Source of the DNA: Haliscomenobacter hydrossis DSM 1100
Lineage (GTDB): Bacteria > Bacteroidota > Bacteroidia > Chitinophagales > Saprospiraceae
Length of the DNA stretch: 64,000 nucleotides
Assembly: GCF_000212735.1 (NCBI RefSeq)
Contig: NC_015510.1
Location: 8,307,687-8,371,686, forward strand
Reading direction: 5' to 3'
Shown: positions 8,202 to 15,762 of the stretch, piece after piece
Layout of the letters: each line of letters begins with the position of its first letter
How positions within the stretch are numbered: the first letter of the stretch is position 1
Translations under genes and position numbers: made by a program
The notes under the pieces: model-generated
Seen by the model: the letters and a program-made list of their open reading frames with translations, nothing else
What the model was told of the DNA's origin: nothing
The model's database searches: none

Positions 8202-11200
8202 ATGTCAAAATCAACCATACAAGTGACCATCGATGGCAACGAGGCAACCGCCTACATCGCCTACCGCGTCAACGAGGTCTGTGCCATTTATCCCATCACC
8301 CCTTCCTCTACCATGGCCGAATTGGCCGATGAGTGGTCGGCCCAAAAAACCAAAAACATCTGGGGCCACGTACCCGAGGTGATCGAAATGCAAAGTGAGG
8401 GTGGTGCTGCCGGTGCCGTACACGGTGCCCTACAAACAGGAGCTTTGACCACCACCTTCACTGCATCGCAGGGCTTGATGCTGATGTTGCCCAACATGTA
8501 CAAAATCGCCGGAGAACTGACCAGCGCGGTATTCCATGTGGCGGCACGTTCCCTCGCGGCGCAAGCCTTGTCCATTTTTGGCGACCACAGCGACGTGATG
8601 GCTGCGCGCAGCACGGGTTTTGCCATGTTGTGTTCAGCGTCGGTGCAAGAGGCGCACGACCTGGCTTTGATTTCCCAGGCAGCGACCTTAAAGGCACGTT
8701 TGCCCTTTTTGCATTTTTTTGACGGCTTCCGAACCTCCCACGAAGTCAATAAAATCAGCCTGATCCCGGACGCAACCATCCTGGGTATGATTGATGAAAA
8801 AGACGTCATTGCCCACCGTCAGCGTGGTTTGAGCCCCGAGCGTCCCTTTGTACGGGGCACCGCTCAGAACCCAGACGTATATTTTCAGGGGCGTGAAACC
8901 GTCAATCCATATTACGCCCGCACCCCGGAAATTGTGCAGGGTGCCATGAATAAGTTTGCCGCTTTTACCGGACGACAGTACCAGCTATTCGAATATTTTG
9001 GCGCGGCAGACGCCGATCGGGTCATTTTGCTGATGGGTTCCGGATCACAAACTGCGATTGAAACCTGCAAATTTTTACAAGAAAAAGGAGAAAAAACCGG
9101 CGTCGTACAAGTGCATTTGTTTCGGCCATTTTCCATGCAACACCTCCTGGCCGCACTGCCCAAAACTACGCGTAAACTGGCCGTCCTCGACCGCTGCAAG
9201 GAACCTGGAGCGGCGGGTGAACCACTGTACCAGGATGTGATCACTTCCTTGGTAGAAGGGATGACCGAGGGCTTGATCACTCAAATTCCCCAGGTGATTG
9301 GTGGTCGTTACGGCTTATCGAGCAAAGAATTTACACCGGGTATGGTCAAAAGCATTTTTGACGAATTGAAAAAAGAGCAGCCCAAAAACCACTTTACCAT
9401 TGGCATCAACGACGACGTCTCTGGCAGTAGTTTGGACTATACCGAGTTTGAATTGGAGGACCAAGATTTGACCCAGGCCCTGTTTTTTGCCCTGGGTGCC
9501 GATGGGACAGTTGGGGCGAACAAAAACAGCATCAAAATTATTGGAGAAAACACCAAACTGCACGCACAGGGCTACTTTGTGTACGATTCCAAAAAATCGG
9601 GTTCGCAAACGGTTTCCCACTTGCGCTTTGGCAAAAATCCGATCAAGTCGCCTTACCTGATTCGGGAAGCCGATTTTTTGGCTTGCCACAAATTCAATTT
9701 TGTCCAAAAAGTTGACATGCTGCGTTTTGCCAAGCCCGGCGCAACTTTCCTGCTCAATAGCCCCTATGACCAGGACGAAATCTGGGAGCAACTACCCACG
9801 CCTGTACAACAGGACATCATCGCTAAAAACATCCGGTTTTACGTCATCGACGCCTCCAAAGTAGCGGAGGAAGTGGGCATGGGCAACCGGATCAACACGA
9901 TCATGCAGGTTTGCTTTTTTGCCCTCTCGGGCGTACTGCCACGGGAAGAAGCCATTGCCGAAATCAAACACGCGATCAAGAAGACCTATAGTAAAAAAGG
10001 CGAAGCCGTGGTCAAACAAAACTACCTGGCCGTTGATTCAACCTTGTTGCACCTGCATGAAGTGACTGCAAAAACCAGGGTCAGCCTGCAAAATGCTTTC
10101 CCGGAAATTGTATCCAGTCAGGCGCCCAGTTTTGTGCGCAATGTAACGGCCATGATGATGGATGGGCATGGCGATGATCTCCCCGTTAGTGCCATTCCCG
10201 TGGATGGGACCTACCCCAGTGGCACCACCAAATGGGAAAAACGCAACATTTCTGATTTAATTCCGCTGTGGGAACCCGATCTGTGTATTCAGTGCGGCAA
10301 TTGTAGCTTTGTCTGTCCACACAGTGTGATTCGATCCAAGTTCTACCACGAAGATCACTTGCAACAAGCGCCGGAAGGCTTCCCTTCTGCACCGATCAAC
10401 GCCCGAGGTTTCCCGGAAACGCGGTATACCTTGCAAGTGTACGTGGAAGACTGTACGGGGTGCAACCTCTGTGTAGAGGCTTGTCCGGCACACGATCCCG
10501 CTGACACAGAACGCAAGGCCATCAACATGGCGGCCAAAGCACCGGTATTGGAGCGCGAAAAAGAAAACATCCACTTCTTTGAATCGATGCCACTCAACGA
10601 CCGCACCAAAATTGATTACTCGCTGGTACGCGGTGTACAGTTTCTGGAACCACTTTTTGAGTTTTCAGGGGCCTGTGCGGGTTGTGGCGAAACGCCTTAT
10701 TTGCGCACCTTGTCGCAATTGTTTGGCGACCGCCTGATCATTGCCAACGCCACGGGGTGTTCTTCCATTTACGGCGGCAACCTGCCTACTACGCCCTGGA
10801 CCACTAATGCTGAAGGACGTGGCCCGGCCTGGTCAAATTCACTTTTTGAAGACAATGCCGAATTTGGCCTGGGTATGCGCATTTCTGTAGACAAACACGT
10901 GGAAATGGCCAGGGAGTTGCTATCGCGCCTGCAAGGAAAAGTAGATCCTCAACTGCTGGAAGACATCCTCAATGCCAAACAAAAAACCGAATCAGACCTG
11001 GCCATTCAGCGGGCGCGGGTTGAACACTTGAATACATTACTGGCCCAGGTAAAACACCCCGATGCTGAGCATTTGCGTTCGATCAGTGAGTACTTCCTGC
11101 GCCGCAGTGTCTGGTTGGTGGGTGGCGACGGTTGGGCTTATGACATTGGCTCTTCCGGACTTGACCACGCAATGGCCAGCGGCAAAGACATCAATGTGTT

Positions 11201-11771
11201 GGTGCTCGATACCGAGGTGTATTCCAATACGGGTGGACAGATGTCAAAGGCGACACCTACGGCGGCTACGGCCAAGTTTGCAGCAGCGGGCAAACGGGTG
11301 GGTAAAAAAGACCTCGCCATGCAAGCCATTTCATACGGCAACGTGTACGTGGCACAAATTGCGATGGGGGCCAATCCACAACAAACCTTGTTGGCGCTAC
11401 GCGAAGCCGAAGCCTACCCCGGCCCATCCTTGATTCTGGCCTACAGCCATTGCATCGCTCACGGCATTGACATGGAAAAAGGGATGGATCAGCAAAATAT
11501 GGCGGTTGCTTCGGGGTATTGGCCACTCATTCGGTACAATCCGATGTTGCGCAAAGCGAAGAAAAATCCTTTTGTGCTGGATTCACCACGGCCTACTATT
11601 CCGCTCACGGAGTATGCTTACCGGGAACTGCGTTACAAAGACTTGTTGCGCACCAACCCCACCGAGGCGGTATATTTGATGCAACTGGCGCAGGAGATTG
11701 TAGATTTGCGCTGGCAGAATTACGAGAACATGGCGAGTTGGAAAGCGGAGGCGTTTCAACCGATGGCATAG
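8202..11771 (+). CDS. nifJ: Pyruvate:ferredoxin (flavodoxin) oxidoreductase
   Basis: The 1189-aa single-chain enzyme oxidises pyruvate to acetyl-CoA and CO2 and passes electrons to ferredoxin or flavodoxin. The N-terminal domain starts with TIDGNEATAYIAYRVNEV and IYPITPSSTMAE. Two 4Fe-4S motifs lie near 700 and 755 (CIQCGNCSFVCP and CTGCNLCVEACP). The third cluster and thiamine diphosphate domain follow, with CAGCGETPY, ATGCSSIYGG and GDGWAYDIG. Length and domain order match standard NifJ. A GGAG at 8187-8190 could act as a ribosome binding site. It is paired with the upstream GltD-like protein and followed by a 30-bp inverted repeat. Confidence 0.97.
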   Translation: MSKSTIQVTIDGNEATAYIAYRVNEVCAIYPITPSSTMAELADEWSAQKTKNIWGHVPEVIEMQSEGGAAGAVHGALQTGALTTTFTASQGLMLMLPNMYKIAGELTSAVFHVAARSLAAQALSIFGDHSDVMAARSTGFAMLCSASVQEAHDLALISQAATLKARLPFLHFFDGFRTSHEVNKISLIPDATILGMIDEKDVIAHRQRGLSPERPFVRGTAQNPDVYFQGRETVNPYYARTPEIVQGAMNKFAAFTGRQYQLFEYFGAADADRVILLMGSGSQTAIETCKFLQEKGEKTGVVQVHLFRPFSMQHLLAALPKTTRKLAVLDRCKEPGAAGEPLYQDVITSLVEGMTEGLITQIPQVIGGRYGLSSKEFTPGMVKSIFDELKKEQPKNHFTIGINDDVSGSSLDYTEFELEDQDLTQALFFALGADGTVGANKNSIKIIGENTKLHAQGYFVYDSKKSGSQTVSHLRFGKNPIKSPYLIREADFLACHKFNFVQKVDMLRFAKPGATFLLNSPYDQDEIWEQLPTPVQQDIIAKNIRFYVIDASKVAEEVGMGNRINTIMQVCFFALSGVLPREEAIAEIKHAIKKTYSKKGEAVVKQNYLAVDSTLLHLHEVTAKTRVSLQNAFPEIVSSQAPSFVRNVTAMMMDGHGDDLPVSAIPVDGTYPSGTTKWEKRNISDLIPLWEPDLCIQCGNCSFVCPHSVIRSKFYHEDHLQQAPEGFPSAPINARGFPETRYTLQVYVEDCTGCNLCVEACPAHDPADTERKAINMAAKAPVLEREKENIHFFESMPLNDRTKIDYSLVRGVQFLEPLFEFSGACAGCGETPYLRTLSQLFGDRLIIANATGCSSIYGGNLPTTPWTTNAEGRGPAWSNSLFEDNAEFGLGMRISVDKHVEMARELLSRLQGKVDPQLLEDILNAKQKTESDLAIQRARVEHLNTLLAQVKHPDAEHLRSISEYFLRRSVWLVGGDGWAYDIGSSGLDHAMASGKDINVLVLDTEVYSNTGGQMSKATPTAATAKFAAAGKRVGKKDLAMQAISYGNVYVAQIAMGANPQQTLLALREAEAYPGPSLILAYSHCIAHGIDMEKGMDQQNMAVASGYWPLIRYNPMLRKAKKNPFVLDSPRPTIPLTEYAYRELRYKDLLRTNPTEAVYLMQLAQEIVDLRWQNYENMASWKAEAFQPMA

Positions 11772-11805
11772 GGGATTTTTTAAAAAACAAAAGCGACATT
11801 TTTTA

Positions 11806-11893
11806 AGCACAAAGGACACAAAGGAAAGCACAAAGAACACAAGGCAGCGCTTGTCTTAGTGCACTTTGTGCTTTCCTTTGTGTCCTTTGTGCT
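11806..11893. repeat. Repeat-armed hairpin 2 (CACAAAGGA units)
   Basis: Arms 11806-11835 and 11864-11893 are perfectly complementary over 30 nt, with a 28-nt loop. Each arm is a short tandem of CACAAAGGA/AGCACAAAG units. It starts 34 nt after the nifJ stop and probably shapes the 3' end of the nifJ transcript. Confidence 0.92.
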
Positions 11894-11994
11894 ACTTTTT
11901 TGATCCGCTTTGGTCTTTTAAAAAATTCTGGATAACTCAAGTTTATTGTCTGTGTAGTTAATAAGTCCCGTCGCAGACGGGCACCAAAAAGCAG

Positions 11995-12540
11995 TTATTC
12001 CTCCATTTTGACATAATGCAACTGCACCAAACCTTTATCGAAAGCTTTGCTGCTCACGAGCTTCAGTTTTTGCTCCGGCCGCCCATTTTTAAACAGCGGC
12101 ACCCCACGACCCACCAGAATGGGGATGATGGAGATAATGAGTTCATCAATCAGTTCGTCTTGCAGCAAGGCATTAACCACTTCGCCGCCACCGTCGCAAT
12201 AGATGTTTTTGCCCGGCTCACTTTTTAATTTGAACACCAATTCTTTTAAATCCCCCGTGTAAAACTTAATCGAACCCTTGTCGGGGCGCTCAGTACGGGT
12301 GAGGATGTAGACTGGGTTGCCATTGTCGGGGTATTCAATACCCATCGAAAGCACTTTGTCGTAGGTTCTGCGACCCATGATGACGGTATCGACGGTTTTG
12401 ACAAATTTGTTGTAGCCATAATCCTCTCCTTTTTGCTCAACAATGGACAAAAATTCAAGTCCATCGTTGTCGTTGGCAATGTAGCCATCGAGGCTCATGG
12501 CGATGTAGAGGATGACTTTGCGGTTGGGTGTCATGGGCAA
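11995..12540 (-). CDS. Dihydrofolate reductase / RibD C-terminal-like reductase
   Basis: The 181-aa protein has the DHFR-fold pattern of the RibD_C family: LYIAMSLDGYIAND at the N-terminus, VIMGRRTYDKVLS in the middle, then YCDGGGEVVNALL and the closing DELIISIIPILVGRGVPLF. Members are NADPH-dependent reductases of pterin or pyrimidine-like substrates, but the stand-alone YwjB/YyaP-type proteins have no defined substrate. It is a single gene with its own -7 box and no riboflavin or folate neighbours. Confidence 0.88.
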   Translation of the reverse strand: MPMTPNRKVILYIAMSLDGYIANDNDGLEFLSIVEQKGEDYGYNKFVKTVDTVIMGRRTYDKVLSMGIEYPDNGNPVYILTRTERPDKGSIKFYTGDLKELVFKLKSEPGKNIYCDGGGEVVNALLQDELIDELIISIIPILVGRGVPLFKNGRPEQKLKLVSSKAFDKGLVQLHYVKMEE

Positions 12541-12575
12541 GGTATATTTTGGATAAGCGATGCATTGACATTAGA

Positions 12576-12583
12576 CAAAATTA
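12576..12583 (-). promoter_or_regulatory. -7 promoter box of the DHFR-like gene
   Basis: On the minus strand the sequence reads TAATTTTG, fitting TAnnTTTG, 35 nt upstream of the ATG at 12540. Confidence 0.5.
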
Positions 12584-12624
12584 AATAAAAAAAGTTGCGA
12601 ATAACCAATGAAGGTATCCGCAAC
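12584..12624 (-). terminator. Intrinsic terminator after the icd operon
   Basis: On the minus strand, GTTGCGGATA pairs with the TATTCGCAAC region around a short loop (12594-12624), followed by a T-rich tract (12584-12593). It lies 47 nt past the stop of the gene at 12672. Confidence 0.75.
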
Positions 12625-12671
12625 CTAATATCAGCTTTTACAAATACAATAAACAACTATAATGCAGGGTA

Positions 12672-13235
12672 TTAGATTATAACAATCTGCTTGGTTTCCT
12701 TGCTGGTCACCACACCGTGAATGGTAATATTGTGCTTTAGGCATAGCCTGGACAATACTTTGTGGTGTAGCAATACATGCATTTGCCGATATACATTGAG
12801 TGCGGCAAGTTTTACCTGCTGTTCTCGCAGGTCATTGTTCTGCCTTACCTTGAGGTAATTTTCAAGGTAAATTTGCTTGAGCAGATACTCCGCCTTTGTT
12901 CCAAAACCCGGCTCTCTTTTTAACGTTTTGTTGATGAACCTACAGGAGGTATCATTCACTACATAGAGCTCTCTGATACCTTCCCGCAGGATAAAATCGA
13001 CCACTTTTTTCACATATCCGGCGTCATCAGCCTGAAAGTGAGTACCCAATGCCGTAAGAAAATAAACGTTATCGCCATAATTTTCCCTAATGAATGGCTC
13101 CAGTCTGGAAAAAGGACAAACGAGAAATAGTTTGTTGCTTGTGGTCTGGGATCGATTACGACTGGCTAATTCCGAGGTTTCTGGGTGCTTTTCGTGGGGT
13201 GGCATCTCTGCATTAAAGGCTTCCAAAGTTGACAT
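12672..13235 (-). CDS. Degenerate beta-carbonic-anhydrase-like protein
   Basis: I do not recognise a named family, but the 187-aa layout follows a beta-carbonic anhydrase. LFLVCPFSRLEP (35-47) sits where the enzyme has a C-x-D-S-R motif. GIRELYVVNDTSC (86-98) sits where the enzyme has GV..IVV.GH.DC. NITIHGVVTSKET near the end matches the usual L.IHGW.Y...TG. The two zinc cysteines (C40, C98) are kept, the zinc histidine appears as Asp95, and the catalytic Asp is Phe42. If the resemblance is real, this is a pseudoenzyme or a changed enzyme. It starts 31 nt after icd on the same strand, so it is probably co-transcribed with a CO2-producing enzyme. Confidence 0.5.
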   Translation of the reverse strand: MSTLEAFNAEMPPHEKHPETSELASRNRSQTTSNKLFLVCPFSRLEPFIRENYGDNVYFLTALGTHFQADDAGYVKKVVDFILREGIRELYVVNDTSCRFINKTLKREPGFGTKAEYLLKQIYLENYLKVRQNNDLREQQVKLAALNVYRQMHVLLHHKVLSRLCLKHNITIHGVVTSKETKQIVII

Positions 13236-13266
13236 CTCGTGTTGGAATTTAGTGCTGGTTAAGTAA

Positions 13267-14703
13267 TCATTGACCTTGACCTAATGAATATCCATCTTTG
13301 CCGTCAAAAGAATACAAATTTTCAGTTTTGATGGCGTCGATGTTTTCAACCAGGGCATTCGACAACACCTCGATGATGTCGTTCTTGCTGATGGTTTTGT
13401 TTTCAACTGGTTTGAAACGACACCGCCAGTGATCGGTGCAAAAAGTTTCTTTGAACCCATCCGGGTATACCTTAATCCCCCGGTTGGTGATCATCGACAA
13501 TTTGACATTTTTATTTTCGATTTTTTTAACCATTTCCGCCAGATCGTCCGGATTGTTTCCAGCCCAGTGCACGAATACATCTACGCCCACCAATGCTTTT
13601 TGCGCGGCTGGTCTTCGTTGGTACTTGGGTAAATGTAAAGTTGTGTTTTTGGCATAGGATACGGGCTTCAGCGTATTTGGTTTATTGCCCAAATTGGCGA
13701 TAACAGCCTTAGCAAACTCCTTTGTGCCAACTTTTTGCTTACTTGTTCCTTCTTTATAGATGTCGTAGGTATGGATACCCTCTTCGATGGTTTTCAACCA
13801 GGCATTCTGTACTTTTTCGGCGACTTCAGTTTGACCAATGTGTGTCAGCATCATCAAGGCTCCTTGCAACAGCCCGGATGGGTTAGCCAGGTTTTGCCCT
13901 GCCCGACGGGGGGCTGACCCATGAATGGCTTCAAACATGGCGCATTCTTCACCAATATTGGCGGAACCTGCCAGTCCTACTGAACCCGCAATCTGTGCCG
14001 CCACGTCTGATAGGACATCACCATAAAGGTTGGGCATCACGATGACATCAAAAGCCTCAGGCGTATCGGCCATCTTTGCTGCACCAATATCGATGATCCA
14101 GTGTTCATTTTCGATTTCGGGATATTCGCGTGCTATTTCATCAAAAACCTGGTGAAACAGACCATCGGTTTGCTTCATGATGTTGTCTTTGGTAAAACAG
14201 GTCACCTTTTTACGCCCATATTGCCGAGCGTATTCAAAAGCATAGCGTACAATTTTTTCACAGCCTGGCCGACTGATCAACTTCAGGCACTGCACCACTT
14301 CATCGGTTTGCTGGTGCTCAATTCCCGCATATAAGTCTTCTTCATTTTCCCGAATGATGACAATATCCATGATCGGGTGTTTGGTTTGCACGAATGGGCT
14401 CAGGCTTTTGCAGGGGCGAACATTGGCGTAAAGCCCCAGAAATTTGCGGGTAGTGACATTCAGACTTTTGTAGCCACCACCTTGTGGAGTGGTAATCGGG
14501 GCTTTGAGAAATACCTTATTTCTGCGAATAATTTCCCAGGAATCGGTGCTGATGCCAGAGGTGTTTCCCTGCAGGTAAACCTTTTCTCCAACTTCGATTT
14601 CTTCAATTTCAATTTTGGCACCTGCGGCCAAAATGATGTCAAGGGTTGCGTCCATAATTTCTGGACCAATGCCATCACCTTTTGCTACGGTTATCTTTGT
14701 CAT
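13267..14703 (-). CDS. icd: NADP-dependent isocitrate dehydrogenase
   Basis: The 478-aa protein belongs to the isocitrate/isopropylmalate dehydrogenase family: KGDGIGPEIMDA at the N-terminus, IVIIRENEEDLYAG for substrate binding, NLYGDVLSDVAAQIAGSVG for metal binding, and FEAIHGSAPRRAGQ for the cofactor region. A C-terminal extension of about 140 residues follows, as in the Thermus-type NADP enzymes. It makes 2-oxoglutarate, CO2 and NADPH in the TCA cycle. It is divergent from a LysR regulator 87 bp away, which may control it, and is followed by the carbonic-anhydrase-like gene. Confidence 0.93.
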   Translation of the reverse strand: MTKITVAKGDGIGPEIMDATLDIILAAGAKIEIEEIEVGEKVYLQGNTSGISTDSWEIIRRNKVFLKAPITTPQGGGYKSLNVTTRKFLGLYANVRPCKSLSPFVQTKHPIMDIVIIRENEEDLYAGIEHQQTDEVVQCLKLISRPGCEKIVRYAFEYARQYGRKKVTCFTKDNIMKQTDGLFHQVFDEIAREYPEIENEHWIIDIGAAKMADTPEAFDVIVMPNLYGDVLSDVAAQIAGSVGLAGSANIGEECAMFEAIHGSAPRRAGQNLANPSGLLQGALMMLTHIGQTEVAEKVQNAWLKTIEEGIHTYDIYKEGTSKQKVGTKEFAKAVIANLGNKPNTLKPVSYAKNTTLHLPKYQRRPAAQKALVGVDVFVHWAGNNPDDLAEMVKKIENKNVKLSMITNRGIKVYPDGFKETFCTDHWRCRFKPVENKTISKNDIIEVLSNALVENIDAIKTENLYSFDGKDGYSLGQGQ

Positions 14704-14758
14704 GGTGTCGATTTTTTTAACGCAGCAAAATTGAGGATTCTTTTTATAAGTTTTTATT

Positions 14759-14766
14759 TATCTTTG
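14759..14766 (+). promoter_or_regulatory. -7 promoter box of the LysR gene
   Basis: TATCTTTG fits TAnnTTTG and lies 24 nt before the ATG at 14791. A TTCAT...ATGAA dyad (14775-14795) overlaps the start codon and could be a regulator site, but this is weak. Confidence 0.55.
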
Positions 14767-14790
14767 TAATGGAATTCATTAAATAAATTT

Positions 14791-15714
14791 ATGAACTTTA
14801 CCTTGAATCAGCTTCAGATTTTTTTGAAAATCGTCAAAACGGAGAGTGTGACCAAAGCAGCAGCAGATTTGCATTTGACCCAACCCGCCGTGTCGATTCA
14901 ACTCAAAAATCTCCAGGATCAGTTTGATATTCCCTTGACAGAAGTGGTTGGTCGCAAACTATACATTACCGATTTTGGGAGGGAAATTGCGATTGCCGCT
15001 GAGAATATTCTGAATCAGGTTAATGCAATCAACTATAAAACAATGGCATACAAAGGCCAGTTGACGGGCCGGTTAAAAATTTCCGTGGTTTCAACCGGAA
15101 AGTACGTCATGCCTTATTTTCTTTCTGACTTCATCAAACAGCATGCCGGGATAGAGTTACAGATGGATGTAACCAATAAAAACCGGGTCATTGAAAGTTT
15201 GGAAAACAATGAAGTCGATTTTTCCCTGGTTTCCATTTTGCCCACTACCCTCAACATTGAACATCTGGATCTGCTACAAAATAAATTGTACCTGGTGGGC
15301 AATGCCGAGCAGAAATTTGATCAATCCATCAGTACAAAATCGATATTTAACAATCTCCCTTTGATTTTTCGGGAAAAAGGATCGGGCACCAGACAAACCA
15401 TGGAAAACTACATCGAACAAAACAACATTGCAATATTGAAAAAAATGGAACTCACCTCCAATGAGGCGGTGAAACAAGCTGTACTCGCAGGTCTTGGCTA
15501 CTCAATTATGCCCTTGATCGGCATTAAAAATGAATTGCACAATCATCAACTACAAATCATTCCCATTCCGGGGTTGCCCATCAAGACAAACTGGAGTTTG
15601 ATCTGGCTAAAGGGAAAAAAGCATTCACCAGTTGCTGGGTCTTTTCTGGATTACATGCGGGTTGAAAAATCAATGATCGTTCGGGAAAAATTTAGTTGGT
15701 ATGAAGAGTATTGA
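14791..15714 (+). CDS. LysR-family transcriptional regulator
   Basis: The 307-aa protein has an N-terminal winged helix-turn-helix (TLNQLQIFLKIVKTES, then AAADLHLTQPAVSIQLKNL at about 25-43). A two-lobed effector-binding domain follows from about 90, with the typical GRLKISVVSTGKYVMP start and EAVKQAVLAGLGYSIMP near 225-240. The overall pattern is close to the CbbR/CysB-like LysR group. It is divergent from icd across a short intergenic region, the classic arrangement for a LysR protein that controls its neighbour. The effector is unknown. Confidence 0.92.
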   Translation: MNFTLNQLQIFLKIVKTESVTKAAADLHLTQPAVSIQLKNLQDQFDIPLTEVVGRKLYITDFGREIAIAAENILNQVNAINYKTMAYKGQLTGRLKISVVSTGKYVMPYFLSDFIKQHAGIELQMDVTNKNRVIESLENNEVDFSLVSILPTTLNIEHLDLLQNKLYLVGNAEQKFDQSISTKSIFNNLPLIFREKGSGTRQTMENYIEQNNIAILKKMELTSNEAVKQAVLAGLGYSIMPLIGIKNELHNHQLQIIPIPGLPIKTNWSLIWLKGKKHSPVAGSFLDYMRVEKSMIVREKFSWYEEY

Positions 15715-15722
15715 AACAAGCG

Positions 15723-15754
15723 CTAGTGCATTAACACATGAGTTAATGCACTAG
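15723..15754. terminator. Bidirectional terminator between LysR and DPP-IV genes
   Basis: CTAGTGCATTAAC (15723-15735) pairs perfectly with GTTAATGCACTAG (15742-15754) around a 6-nt loop. It lies between two convergent stop codons, 8 nt from each. Confidence 0.85.
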
Positions 15755-15762
15755 GGGGGGTG

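Noticed and set aside
14775..14795. TTCAT/ATGAA dyad as a LysR operator
   Set aside because: It is short, AT-rich and overlaps the start codon, and could easily occur by chance; noted only within the promoter entry.
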